A stretch of DNA of 64,000 nucleotides from Doryteuthis pealeii (GCA_023376005.1 CM042145.1:56644480-56708479), one strand, 5' to 3'; shown: positions 1 to 10,289, counted from the stretch's first letter. The notes: a model not told the origin generated them from the sequence alone. Numbers and translations are program-made.

Positions 1-110
1 ATATGATATAAAATATTTTCAATTTAACAGCATATTGTGTTGTTTTCATATCCTTTTATCTATACTCATACCGTCAGATTAATTTCCTTTCTCTTAACTT
101 ATATATATAC
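1..110. repeat. Fold-back family fragment cut by window edge
   Basis: The first 60 bases resemble one arm of the hairpin at 59296-59396 (ending CATATCCTTTTATCT). Bases 45-103 resemble the reverse complement of the flank of that hairpin. This is therefore a second copy of the same fold-back family, probably continuing left of the window. No coding content is seen. Confidence 0.6.
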
Positions 111-159
111 ATATATATGTATATATATATAAAATCAATATTGATAATATAGTTTGCTA

Positions 160-255
160 TATTTACAAGTAAAGAGGGCACAATGACATTGATAGAGCCT
201 GAAATGACTGTGATGTAAGCAGTGACATAGTTTTGGTTACAGACAAGTTAGGATA
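160..255 (+). repeat. RepE terminal fragment
   Basis: Contains the RepE end motif (GTAAGCAGTGACATAG, then TTTTGGTTACAGACA) seen also near 23740, 32960 and 41110. The preceding GACATTGATAGAGC resembles a motif at 490 and, inverted, one near 14320. Confidence 0.5.
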
Positions 256-510
256 TCAAAAGCATAAAGTCAATGTTGCATAGTGACTGTCAGATTCTAG
301 CCTAGGTCTCTGATTCTTAAAAATCTACCTCAAGCCTGGGAAAGAGTTTTAAGAATCTGAAACGTGTTACATCTAATTAAATAAAAAAAATTAAAAACAA
401 AATTCAAACCATTTTGTGAACCTTCTTTATTATAATATATATTATAGATAATAGGAGTTCTATAGTTATAAGTAAAGAGTGCTCAATATCATTGATAGAG
501 CATTTATATT

Positions 511-650
511 TAACTTAAGGTAGCATAGACATGGAGTCAATGACGCCTGGTTACTAACAGTTTCCCCTGCTTGGTCTAAAGATTGCAAAGACAAGAAACT
601 GTCAGTAACCCGGTGCTGTTGACTCCATGTCTGTGCTACCTTAAATTAAG
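511..650. mobile_element. Fold-back (hairpin) element
   Basis: Arms of about 55 bases (511-564 and 595-650) are near-perfect inverted copies around a 30-base loop. It is followed at once by TATATATA and preceded by the AGTGCTCAATATC motif that also borders the hairpin at 14090. It has no coding capacity. A non-autonomous or PLE-derived hairpin is possible; the family is unknown. Confidence 0.7.
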
Positions 651-841
651 TATATATATAAACAATTTCATTTAACTAAAAATGCCATAACAAGACGACA
701 ACTACTTCAGTTCCAGTGTTCTTCTGAAAAAGAGATTTTATCTCGAAATATCAAGAATAAATTACAGGTTAACAAACAACACCATTGTTACCTTATTATT
801 TTTTCTTTACACCTGCATTGTGATAGCCTTCAAAATCAACC

Positions 842-847
842 TCCAAA

Positions 848-892
<45 letters not shown>
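842..892. repeat. (TA)n microsatellite
   Basis: About 25 uninterrupted TA units. Confidence 0.95.
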
Positions 893-895
<3 letters not shown>

Positions 896-1840
896 TACAG
901 ACGTGCACACAAATCTGGTGAAAACTTTAGTAATTTTGACATAATTGTAAAAATTATTTAGATTTTTAAATTCTAAGAATTAGAGTAAAATAAATGAAGG
1001 GATAATTTTAATCCTATTTAACATGTCAGACTAAATTTACACTCTGACCTCTCATCTTTCCTTTCTTCCCTTCACCACATACAATTCACTCGTCCAATCA
1101 AACCATGTCAAATCATTACTTAAACTTTTCTGTTCTAATCCACACATCAGGCCACCCTCATGACTCCACGTCACACCCATTACATAACAATATGTCAGTT
1201 GTATTAAAAGCTGAAAATTGATTGTGAAATATGATCACAAGATCAATTTTGTTAGTTACAATTTGATACTTTAATAAAATTGTCTCCAGACATTGTCTTC
1301 AGAATAAAACACTCCAATTTTATTTTTTGTCAATTTGATCACAGTAATTTACAAAAAAAAAAAAAAAAAAAAGATTTGTCTGGAATTCTGCTCTCACACA
1401 AGTGTCATTGGTAAAACCCTCACAAATAACAGGTTCTCCCAGCTAAGAAGAGTAATTACTTCAACACCACTCCAACTGAGTGAAGTGATAGGATGCTTAC
1501 AAAGAGTCACTACACAACCTGAAGGTTCTTAGTTCAATCTCTGTAGTCTCTCGTTACACTTTGCTTTTTTCAATTGTTGAGCATGGTTTAAGGATTGACT
1601 TATAGTTTTAGTCAAAATAGAATATAAAAATGGTTTCTGGATCGGTTCAGATCGACTAAATTTTGTTATTTGGACTTTTTATCTGCATTTCTGAGAGGAA
1701 GAATTATTATTATTATACAAGAATTAATATCCTTTTCTTGGTTTTTTATTCTATTATCTTTAAAGGTTTTGAAATCAAGACAAAAGATGAGCCTTTATAG
1801 TTTTTCTTTAAATTTCTAAAATAAAAATTATAATCACTAG
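893..1840. other. Non-coding stretch, no gene seen
   Basis: AT-rich unique-looking sequence with an A run at about 1352-1371. A tRNA-like patch near 1520-1545 (GGTTCTTAGTTCAATC) may be the worn end of a SINE, too weak to call. The 65-codon frame here starts in the A run and has no recognisable features. Confidence 0.6.
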
Positions 1841-1849
1841 TAGTTCAAT

Positions 1850-2412
1850 ACTAGCAGGACCTGTGGATATACGACAGCATGATGATTTAATTATTACAAT
1901 ATTTGGTATGTTTACTGAAAAGCTTTTGCAAAATAGTTCAATACTAGCAGGACCTGTGGATATACCACAGTATGATAATTTAATTATTACAATGTTTGGT
2001 ATGTTTACATAAGAGCTATTGAAAAAAATAGTTCAATATGTAAAAAGTATAATAATCTTTATTTGACTATCTTTTTCTCTTTTTTTCTTCTTTTCATGAT
2101 GTTTGATTGAAACAGATTAGCATTATCACTTCCATGCACTCACTCCCTCTTTCTCCTATCTTTCTTTCTTATATTCTGTGAAGCATGTCCTTTTTCTTCC
2201 CTCTCTTTCTCTATAATAAAACAGAATGGTCCAGTGTTTTAGCTGAGGTGATGACACTCATAAGAAATAAGAATTCGATGGATAAACAACGCCAGATAAT
2301 CAGGATTTATATTTTTCATCTCGAGCAATTTGGATATTCTCATTTTTAACCAGAGGTTGTTACAAGATGATAAAAGTCATGCAATTAAGGAACATGAGTA
2401 TTAATATATAGA
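1850..2412 (-). mobile_element. HelA non-autonomous Helitron, with duplicated ends
   Basis: Read on the minus strand it starts with TC at 2412 and ends with hairpin plus CTAG at 1851-1854. The 3' terminal block of about 92 bases is present twice in tandem (1851-1942 and 1943-2035), each copy with CCACAG-type hairpin and CTAG. The middle carries the family's pyrimidine-rich stretch. There is no Rep/helicase frame, so any movement would depend on proteins supplied elsewhere. A second partial 5' block follows at 2412-2495. Confidence 0.75.
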
Positions 2413-2495
2413 TTTAATCTTGGATGATTTGGACGGTCTCATTTTTAACCAGAGGGTGTTGCAAGATTGTACTTTTACCAGTCATGAGTAGTGTT
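2412..2495 (-). mobile_element. HelA 5'-end fragment, extra copy
   Basis: Repeats the HelA 5' block (GGATGATTTGGACGGTCTC, AGAGGGTGTTGCAAGAT) directly after a complete 5' end. The same doubled 5' arrangement occurs at 25405-25515. Confidence 0.6.
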
Positions 2496-2499
2496 GCAA

Positions 2500-3270
2500 A
2501 CAAAGCATAACAACAAAAAAACTGATTTGAAAAAATCTAGACTTAGATATTAAAAATTCATAACATTATTGTAAGTATTAGTATTAACCCTATATTTCCA
2601 AATGATTATATCCAGTATTGTGTGTAATTCAAGAACCACAATCTCATTTTCCTCTTATTGAGGTTTACAAGGACAAATCAATCATCTCATCTAGATGCCT
2701 TGGAGAACAGACACTCATCTTACGTCCGTTCTTTCCAAACACTCAGCCCAGACTCCAAATTATTTCTTTCTCTCACTCCATGCTGACCAATAAGAAACCA
2801 ACAGGTAGCCTTTCATTCATCTTCCCAAAATTTCTAATAACTTTCCACTATTATTTCCACATAATTTTAATTTTTTTTTCTATCTCTTTATTTAACAACA
2901 CTCCTATCATTATTTTCTGATGAAGGTGTTCAGTATTTTGTGTTACTCCTAAAAAAAAACCAAAAAAACAATTTAATTTTTCTCTTGTTGAGATTTCGGA
3001 ATGAAAAAGAAGACAACGAAGATTGATTGCTAAAGATATCTGGCAAAAATGACCAGAATACAGAAGACACTAAAAACTAAAATTTAATCAAATATGTTGG
3101 CTGTATATTAAACATGAATTCACTCGTCTCTCTCAGAACAAATATATGTACACTTGACAAAAAATGTCAAGATGTATTAGCAACATCTGTAAGTATTCAT
3201 CCAGCATCATATATATCACAAACGCAAATTCATCCTCATCCCATAGTGTAGGAATTAAAAATATTTAAAG
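2500..3270. other. Non-coding stretch, no gene seen
   Basis: AT-rich sequence without recognised repeats. The 100-codon open frame at 2618-2920 has no motif I recognise and ends in low-complexity F/I/S residues. Confidence 0.55.
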
Positions 3271-3271
3271 A

Positions 3272-3318
<47 letters not shown>

Positions 3319-3323
<5 letters not shown>

Positions 3324-3556
3324 GATTTAGCTCAGTTAGTAGAGTGTCCGTTTAGAAATCACAAGGTTCCTGGTTTGATACCGGGCCTCAGCATCTCAGC
3401 GTATGAGTATCAATGGGATCTGTGCGATAAAGTAAGGAGTTGATGGTAGGTGTGATGCACAATTTCCTTGGTTTAGCAGAAGTGAAAAGGGGATAGACTC
3501 CCTCACTGTCTGGCTGATACCAACTTAAGGCCACCCTGACGACTTTACTTTTTACT
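3319..3556 (+). mobile_element. SINE-T1 (tRNA-derived SINE)
   Basis: tRNA-like head with A-box-like TAGCTCAGTTAGTAGAG and B-box-like GGTTTGATACC, then a body shared with copies at 21843, 23200, 25795, 29295 and 41834 (GTAAGGAG, GACTCCCTCACTGTCTGGC). It ends in GACTTTACTTTTTA before a (TA)n tract. It is flanked on both sides by (TA)n and forms an inverted pair with the next copy. Confidence 0.8.
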
Positions 3557-3559
3557 ATA

Positions 3560-3598
<39 letters not shown>
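3557..3598. repeat. (TA)n between inverted SINEs
   Basis: TA repeat with a single TATATACATATA interruption, lying exactly between the tails of two inverted SINE-T1 copies. Confidence 0.9.
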
Positions 3599-3599
<1 letters not shown>

Positions 3600-3845
3600 A
3601 AGTAAAGTCGTTTCGGTGGCCTGATGTCGGTATCAGCCAGACAGTGAGGGAGTCCATCTTCTTTTCACTAGCACAAGACCAAGAAAATTGTTTTACATCT
3701 GAGGGGGAGCGCCACAACTACCATCATCTCCTCACTCTACTGTACAGATCCCTGTGCTACTCATACGCTGTTGGTGAGGGCCAGTATTGAACCAGGAACC
3801 TTGTGAATCCTAGGCAAGTGTTCTACTGACTGAGAAACAAGCTGC
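3599..3845 (-). mobile_element. SINE-T1, inverted copy
   Basis: Reverse-complement copy of SINE-T1. The tail (AAGTAAAGTCG) touches the TA tract and the tRNA-like head lies near 3785-3845 (AACCAGGAACCTTGTG, ACTGACTGAG on the plus strand). Confidence 0.8.
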
Positions 3846-4295
3846 TTCCATTAACAATAAATTAAGAAGAACAATTTGTTTTGGAAAGAATGCAAAAAGT
3901 GTTCCATGCCAGTGTTAAGGCAGAGTTGGTTTAAAAACCTCGAATTCCATGCTACTCTCCTGTAACTCTCAGTTTCATGCTTTCACCCTCATCAGGTGGG
4001 GCAGATGTTCCCAGTCACCAAAGCTAAATGATTATTAATGCAGTGTTTAAACACTTTTCAAAAAGGTATTAACTACAAAATGGTAGAAGCCATATTACTA
4101 ATGCCAAACATTATTATAAACAAGCTGTTCCAATTAACAATAAAAAACAACAACTTCTTTTCAAAGGAATGGAAAAACTGCTCTCTCTCTCTATATATAT
4201 TATATAAAATGATGTATGATGTAAAAGTTTTGTGTTTAAATATCATCACTGAATGGCATAGAGTTGGTATTTCACCTTCAACAGAATCATTGATA
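3846..4295. other. Non-coding stretch, no gene seen
   Basis: AT-rich. The two overlapping frames on opposite strands at 4038-4471 run into a SINE-T2 remnant and are not genes. Confidence 0.5.
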
Positions 4296-4299
4296 CATT

Positions 4300-4382
4300 C
4301 ATGGGTAATAAGATTATTAGCGCTATGTGAAATGCAAACAGCCTCATCCAGGACACCATGCACCTCCCTAGATTCATAGATT
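4300..4382 (-). mobile_element. SINE-T2 fragment
   Basis: Shares GCTATGTGAAATGCAAACAG and CTCATCCAGGA with the SINE-T2 copies at 15460 and 20505 (minus orientation). Truncated. Confidence 0.55.
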
Positions 4383-4385
4383 ATA

Positions 4386-4819
4386 AGGTATATTGTAACA
4401 TTAAAGTCAATATGTTTTGGCCTAATAAAAATGTCCACATTAAATAAGTAATGAATAAAAACCACACACATGTATTTAAAAAAAATTCTAAATCACATTT
4501 GCCTAGCTTGTTAGATACATTTAAAAAATAAACCACCAACATTATTTGGCATCACACTAGCAATAAAAACAAAATAAAACAATAGTTTAGATAGATAATA
4601 AACAGTTTTAATAATGATAGTTTAGTCAAATAATAAATAATAGTTCTGAAAAAAAAACCTGAAAGTATTTAGTTTACTAATAATAACTCTTTTGGACAAC
4701 TCATTAACACCTTTCAAGATAATAGCATTAAAAGAATTGTTAGAAAACTTGAAAGAAAAAAAATTAAAATGAAAAAACTTGAAAATAATAAGGATTCCAT
4801 CATTTTTAACCAAATTTGT

Positions 4820-4823
<4 letters not shown>
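4386..4823. other. Non-coding stretch, no gene seen
   Basis: Very AT-rich. Short minus-strand frames here are composition artefacts rich in I, F, K and N. Confidence 0.5.

Positions 4824-4860
<37 letters not shown>
4824..4860. repeat. (TA)n microsatellite at SINE tail
   Basis: TA repeat directly beside the tail of a minus-strand SINE-T2. Confidence 0.9.
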
Positions 4861-4864
<4 letters not shown>

Positions 4865-5115
4865 AACTCCTCCACATTGGGCATGTTGTAATACAAGATC
4901 AATCTTTTAGTGGAATACTGGTTGTGTGAATTCAGAGTTTTTTTTGTCTCCTAGAAAAGCTAAAGAGTCTTGTCTGCCCTACTATTTACTCATATCTGTG
5001 AGGGGGAAGGAGGAAAGGATATTAACACAAAATACAAACGGACTCACCCAGAAATTGAACTTGGATTGCCAATTCCATTTTGTATGATGATAACCGATAT
5101 TTTCGAAATTGTCAT
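4861..5115 (-). mobile_element. SINE-T2 (tRNA-derived SINE)
   Basis: Diverged minus-strand copy. Tail TCCCAACTCCTCC..ACAAGATCAA, middle CTAAAGAGTCTTGTCTGCCC, tRNA-like head near 5055-5105 (AATTGAACTTGGATTGCC on the plus strand, matching a B box when complemented). Confidence 0.65.
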
Positions 5116-5362
5116 GATTCCTTAACTGAAGAAGACATAAAAGAACATGGCATTGGAGAAGCCAGAATGTGGAAATGTGGAATGGTCTATCATATCAAAG
5201 CTTAAGACAATCTCCAAGAATTTTTTCTCTAGAATCTTTTACATATACATGAACATATAGATAGTTGTTCTCATATAGAAAACTTATATATGCACAAAAG
5301 CAAAAATCTACAAGAGATATTCAGTTGAAACACACACATATATATATATATATATAAATAAT
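5116..5362. other. Non-coding stretch with short (TA)n
   Basis: No repeat or gene recognised apart from a short CACACATATATATA tract near 5332-5355. Confidence 0.5.
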
Positions 5363-5369
5363 GAGGGAT

Positions 5370-5636
5370 GCAGTGTTAGAGTCGTAGGAAATAGATTCGT
5401 TGAGCTGAGTTCTTATGCCGGACAAGGCTATTTGCATTTGACATAGCATTGATACCCTTGAGAAAAGTATGCATCCAACTGCTCTCCCTCCAGCTATGAG
5501 TAAATAGGAGGGCAGACTGGGCTTTTAACTTTGGCTAGGTAACCAGTCTAGGAGAAGGAAAACTCTGAATTCAAACCAGTTAAACTTTGCTTAAGAAACT
5601 GACCTTGTGCCTCATCCTGCTCATGCAGAGAGGTTG

Positions 5637-5640
<4 letters not shown>
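5370..5640 (+). mobile_element. SINE-T2, plus strand
   Basis: tRNA-like head (GTAGGAAATAGATTCGTTGA, then a decayed B box), body ATTTGACATAGCATTGATAC, GCAGACTGGGCTTT, GGCTAGGTAACCAGTCTAG, and tail CTCATGCAGAGAGGTTGG followed by GTGTG and (TA)n. Together with the copy at 4861 this suggests SINE-T2 tails lead into TA repeats. Confidence 0.75.

Positions 5641-5644
<4 letters not shown>

Positions 5645-5687
<43 letters not shown>
5645..5687. repeat. (TA)n microsatellite
   Basis: Uninterrupted TA units at the tail of the preceding SINE-T2. Confidence 0.95.
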
Positions 5688-5689
<2 letters not shown>

Positions 5690-5800
5690 TAATGATGGTC
5701 TAGTGATTATCAATGAGAAAACGGGAATTTGTGTTCCAAGTTCAAATTCTGTCTCATTTCATTTGAATCCTTCTCTCTCCAGTAAGGCAAAAAAATATAT
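5690..5800 (+). mobile_element. tRNA-like SINE head, truncated
   Basis: GATGGTCTAGTGATTATCAA followed 40 bases later by AAGTTCAAATTCTG resembles A and B boxes of a tRNA-derived head. The body is not recognised. It continues into RepK. Confidence 0.4.
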
Positions 5801-5814
5801 GAAAAATTTAGAAT

Positions 5815-6105
5815 CAGATATGAAATACATCCACAAAATACATCTACAAAAATACACCTGTAAAGAAAACTTGAATACCAACTTTTACCTCACACTCTAA
5901 TAATTTTTAGCATTAAATAACCCACAGGGTTATCATAACAATAAATTATGCAATTAAACAAAACAAATGAAATAAATAAAAATTATTCATACCAATTCAA
6001 AGACATTAAGAAATTGAAACATAGAAACTTTTATAAAAGGACTTGTTTATTGGCATTAAATGACCCAAAAGGGTTGATAAACCGTCAACCAACCAACCAA
6101 CTCCT
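5815..6105 (+). repeat. RepK copy
   Basis: About 270 bases similar to 37855-38400: ACACCTGTAAAGAAAACTTG, ACCAACTTTTACCTCACACT, GCATTAAATAACCCACAGGG. This copy lacks the 232 bp LTR found in the other one, so it shows the empty site. Confidence 0.65.
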
Positions 6106-6258
6106 CTCTTCTCCATACTTTTTTTCATTAAGGGTCCCATCACCTGACATTGATCAGGACAATATAATAGAAAAGAAAATTTTTCTTCAGTGATGGGTGT
6201 TTTTAAATGATTTGAGTTGGAAATGTGTATGGAGAAAAAGGTTCATGACAATTTATTG

Positions 6259-6260
<2 letters not shown>

Positions 6261-6303
<43 letters not shown>
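6261..6303. repeat. (TA)n(CA)n microsatellite
   Basis: TA run ending in CACACACA. Confidence 0.9.
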
Positions 6304-6304
<1 letters not shown>

Positions 6305-6720
6305 GCTATTTATGCTCATCAGTTCAACAGACTTATGATAAAAACACTCACAGTCACAAATTGTATTTCGCTCAAATATATTGACCATAAGCCAAAAGGA
6401 AAAGGTTAAAATTCATCGTAAATCCTTCAAGAAAAGCTTAACTACTAATTGGGGTCTGGCTGGATCATTTGACCCCACATTATTGGAGATGGGGCATTTC
6501 TTATTGTTATCCATTTCGATGGAGAAGAAAATCTCTATTGATAAGAAAATCTCCTTTGGAAAATGATGAACACAGATGATTGGACAGTTTATCTAAATAT
6601 TTCACGTGTGCTTAGTTGAAAGTTGCTTAGGATTTTTCATTCCTTTGTCTCAAAGAAAAGCAAAATTAGACTGGATCATAGTTGAAATGTTTTCTAGATT
6701 TCTATAATAATTTATATCTA

Positions 6721-6726
<6 letters not shown>
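6304..6726. other. Non-coding stretch, no gene seen
   Basis: A 61-codon frame at 6381-6566 carries no recognisable motif. No repeat family identified. Confidence 0.5.

Positions 6727-6762
<36 letters not shown>
6727..6762. repeat. (TAA)n microsatellite
   Basis: About 11 TAA units, immediately before the 5' TC end of a HelA element. Confidence 0.9.
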
Positions 6763-8083
6763 TCTATATATTAATAATCATGATACATATTCTTCCAAAT
6801 GTTATCTTGCAACACCCTCTAGAATAATTCCATGTAAAAATCCTCCAGAAAAAAGTAAAATTGTTACCCACCCCCTTCAATTTTTCTGAATTTTTTTCCA
6901 GGTGTTAACTATGTTAACATTGGACAATTCCCAAAATTTGAACTTCCAATTCCAAAAAATTAGTGGAGTTATGTAGATTTTTAACTCACCAAATTTGGCA
7001 GGGTTCGCAAAAAAGGCACCTTTTTGTAATCTATTTTGGTCTGGAAAAAGAGCTTCCCTACTGCTAAAACTTGGTTTATAAAAGCATTTTTGCCCATGAA
7101 ATCCAAAAATACTATCAAAAATGTTTTCAAGTCAAACAATTTTAATTATTGATGATTTCTCATTTTTTCCTAATAAGATCAATATCCCGATGTGGCACTG
7201 CATCGATGACAAATTATTTTTCTTTTATTATTTCACATATATTGAACATTATTTTTACCAAAAAGATAGTTTGATATTTGCTCAGAACCAAACCTACAGC
7301 ATCAGTTAAAATTTTGCAAATCAGAAATCATTAATAACTTAAAATTGGTTAAATTTAAGACTTTTTAGATTCCTTGGGCTAAAATGCTCTTAGAAACCAA
7401 TTATTAATAGTAAAGAAGCTCTAGAACTTATTTTACAGACAAAAGTAGATTCCAAAAAGGCACCATTTTTTGTGGCACCACACCCAAATTTGGAGAGTTA
7501 AGTCAATGTTTAGAATCAGCATAACTCCGCCAATTTTTGGAATTGGAAGCTCAAATGTTAGGGATTGGCTAACTTTAAAATAGTCCACACCTGTACAAAA
7601 TTTCAGAAAAATTGAAGGGAGTAGGTGACATGGCCTGGATGATTTTCCCATGGAATTACCCTCTAGTTAAAAATAAGACAGTCCAAATTGTCTATGATGA
7701 ATTGCAAAGATTAAAATCCTGATTGCTTAATTAACCAAAATCTTATGAGTGTGGTCACCTCAGCTAAATTATGGACCATTCCATTTTATTATTAAGAAAG
7801 AAAAAATATAAGAAATAAAGAAACAGAGAGAGTGGATGAGCATTAATATAAGAAAGAAAAAGAAGGAGAAAGGAAGTGAATAAGCGGAAGTGATAACACT
7901 AATCTGTTTCAATTGAACATGATGAAAAGAAGGGAAGAAAGAAAGAAAGAAGAGTGAGAGAGAGTTAAATTAAAATTATTGTACTCTTTGATATTGAACT
8001 ATATGCAATAACTCTTAAGTAAATATATCAAATGTTGTAATAATTGAATTATCATATTGTGGTATATCCACAGGTCCCTCTAG
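6763..8083 (+). mobile_element. HelA Helitron split by a fold-back insertion
   Basis: The 5' end TCTATATATTAATAATC begins at 6763. The 3' end at 8060-8083 has hairpin TGTGGTATATCCACA then GGTCCCTCTAG and T. Bases 6823-7657 are a foreign insertion; without it the element is about 490 bp. It has the family's purine-rich middle (pyrimidine-rich on the other strand) and no Rep/helicase frame. Confidence 0.8.
6823..7657. mobile_element. Long fold-back DNA element nested in HelA
   Basis: The two halves are inverted copies over roughly 350 bases each. Left-arm landmarks are TAATTCCATG, CCCCTTCAATTTTTCTGAA and AACTTCCAATTCCAAAAA; the right arm carries their complements. About 120 bases near 7180-7300 are unpaired. 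ACCCTCTAG flanks it at 6814-6822 and 7658-7666, a 9-base (or 8-base) target duplication inside the HelA sequence. Very long arms plus a 9-base duplication recall Mutator-like elements, but no transposase is present, so superfamily is inference. Confidence 0.8.
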
Positions 8084-8344
8084 TTTATAATTAAAAACAT
8101 TGACTTAACTGTATATTTCTATGCCATCCTGACTGTATGATTGAAACTTTCATAATATCCTGGGTATAACAATCTATATATGGTGATAAGGCACCAGTTC
8201 TGAATCTGTGAGGAGTATGGATATCACAAAATGTTTTGCAAATCATTACTTATCATTCACAATCCTCACCAGAGGTTTCATTTTCCCCTTAGTTTTATGC
8301 ATTTTCTCAACCCCTCCACCAATAGCAGATTAATTTTACAGCTG

Positions 8345-8402
8345 GTTTGAATTTAGAGTTTTCTTATTCTTCTAGACTGGTTACCTAACCAAGGCTAAAG
8401 AA
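8345..8402 (-). mobile_element. SINE-T2 fragment
   Basis: GAATTTAGAGTTTTCTTATT, TCTAGACTGGTTACCTAACC, AAGGCTAAAGA: the SINE-T2 body in minus orientation, truncated both sides. Confidence 0.6.
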
Positions 8403-8508
8403 CCCTACTATTTTTTTCTGTGATAAGAAATTGGACAAACAAATAAATTCTGTATGCTGTGGTAAATGCCTGATATTGGTTGCATTCAATCTGAGATTTA
8501 TGTTATCA

Positions 8509-8764
8509 CTAGAAGCAGCTAACCAGCATTGCCTGGGTAGACGGTGGGATATCAGATCCATTGATTGTTTTGGTCTTCCAGAATTGATTTGTTTATGTTT
8601 GAAACACAAATGCTACCAATGAATTTCCCCTTCTCTGAATATAGATAACATCTTCATTATTTTTGCACAAAAAGGAATATATATATATATATATATATAT
8701 TTACTTTGTCATTGTTTTATTTTCATAGTTTCCTCTGCACATACTTACATACATACCAACTGTA
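8509..8764 (-). mobile_element. HelB Helitron-like element, copy 1 of tandem pair
   Basis: Minus strand: the 3' end is CTAG at 8509-8512 preceded by a decayed hairpin (AACCAGCATTGCCTGGGT on plus). The 5' end at 8764 carries CAGTTGGTATGTATG. About 256 bp with an internal (TA)n. The next copy's CTAG starts at the very next base. Confidence 0.65.
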
Positions 8765-9236
8765 CTAGAAGTGGCTACCCAGCGTCACCTGGGTAAAGGG
8801 TGGATTTTTTGAAAGTTAATCTCACAGATCTATTATTACTTATCGAGAGTTGGATCCTTGGTGGATGCCCCATCAAAATCCCCATGTAATAATATAGTAA
8901 GAAATTGTTATTCAATAATTTACAATTTTAAAAAAATATGATATAAATGAGGTGATTAATTTAATCATATTTCAAAGCAAAAAAAAAAAAAAAACGTACC
9001 AAAAGAAAAAAAAAAAGAAAGAAAAAAAAAGTAAATAACGCACTAATGACTTTCCCTTCTGTAACTATATGAATTTGAATTTTTAAATATATTCCCAGAT
9101 ATAAATAAAATCTTCATCATTTTTGCACAAAAAGCAAGCTCTGGTTATAGTGAATGTACATATATATTTACTTTGTTGTTAATTGTTTTATTTTTGTAGT
9201 TTCCTCCGGACATATACATATATACACAACTGCCGT
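8765..9236 (-). mobile_element. HelB Helitron-like element, copy 2 of tandem pair
   Basis: CTAG at 8765-8768 with hairpin ACCCAGCGTCACCTGGGT, a well-paired six-base stem. The 5' end near 9236 (ACATATACATATATACAC, ACAACTG). It is longer than the other copies because it contains a SINE-J-like piece (about 8811-8880, GAGAGTTGGATCCTTGG, GATGCCCCATC) and A-rich runs. The 5' halves of both copies share CTTCATNATTTTTGCACAAA. Confidence 0.65.
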
Positions 9237-9690
9237 TTACATATGTATAGATAAATAAATACAAACAGTATATGGAGTATTGATAGCAGAATTATATACC
9301 TAAATCTAAAAAAGAATAAAAAGAAAAAAAAATCAATATCATTTCACCATCAAAGTATTTTTTATCACTGCATTAATGTCATTGTGAACTCTTTGCATTG
9401 GTATTTTCTTTTACACCCTTCAATATTTGAGATTTGCTTTGAAACTTAACCTGAAATGTTCACTCACTGATGTTTCAAATTAGAACATTTCCAATAGATG
9501 CAGAATCACACTGTTATTTTATTGTTCTTTCTGATCTTTTATGTACAGAAATCTTTTAATGTTTTCACTTTGATCTTTTCTTCTTCTTTCTTTATGTAAG
9601 TCAATTGCATAATAACTTTATGATGCGTTTTCTATGTTAAATACATTTCTATAAACCTTATGGATTGAAAAGAGGGTTCAGTACAAGATT
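9237..9690. other. Non-coding stretch, no gene seen
   Basis: AT-rich; no recognised repeat or reading frame. Confidence 0.5.
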
Positions 9691-9694
9691 GCTG

Positions 9695-9975
9695 GAAGGT
9701 TACAGACATGACAGACCCCCAGAACACTTCCCCCTGTTCATGGCAAGCCCCAATCCTTTTTTATCATATGGGTGGTAGAAGGCAGTGGATGAGGCTCTTC
9801 ATGTCCTGAGAATGACATTAAACTCTGATGGTGAGGTTCCAGTTCTGCAGGTTTGTGGGAGTGTGGAGCACCCCCTTCGTCACCATTGCTCCCAGGTCCA
9901 CTCTGACCAGAGTGGTAGTACCTGTTAGGGTCCTATCTATGGGTTGAATAGAAAAAAAATTGTTTAAAAAATACT
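9695..9975 (-). repeat. RepA fragment
   Basis: Minus-strand RepA: TTTATCATATGGGTGGTAG, GATGGTGAGGTTCCAGTTCT, CCCAGGTCCACTCTGACC, AGTGGTAGTACCTGTTAG. No coding sequence. Confidence 0.8.
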
Positions 9976-10288
9976 TTCTACCAAACTATCGCTTATAACA
10001 AACTTTAACTTTACCCTATAAACTTCTCCCTTAAACTAATTTCCAATCCACTTAGCAACAAACAACTGCAAACAACCGACTGTCAAGATAAAAAAAATAT
10101 CCTTGAAAAAAAGACATAACAATAAATTTGACCATCCCTCACAACCTACTGCTTGGTATAAAATAACCCTGGATTGGTTAAGATGCCGTTAAAATCAATC
10201 AATCAATTTCTTCTGTTCAGGTTTTCGTTTTGAGATTTATTTTGTTTTAATTTTTGTCACTTCTTTCTTATTGTACATTAATTGCATA
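9976..10288. other. Non-coding stretch, no gene seen
   Basis: Ordinary AT-rich DNA; around 10155-10210 a worn RepA-type end (ATAAAATAACCCTGGATTGG). Confidence 0.45.
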
Positions 10289-10289
10289 A

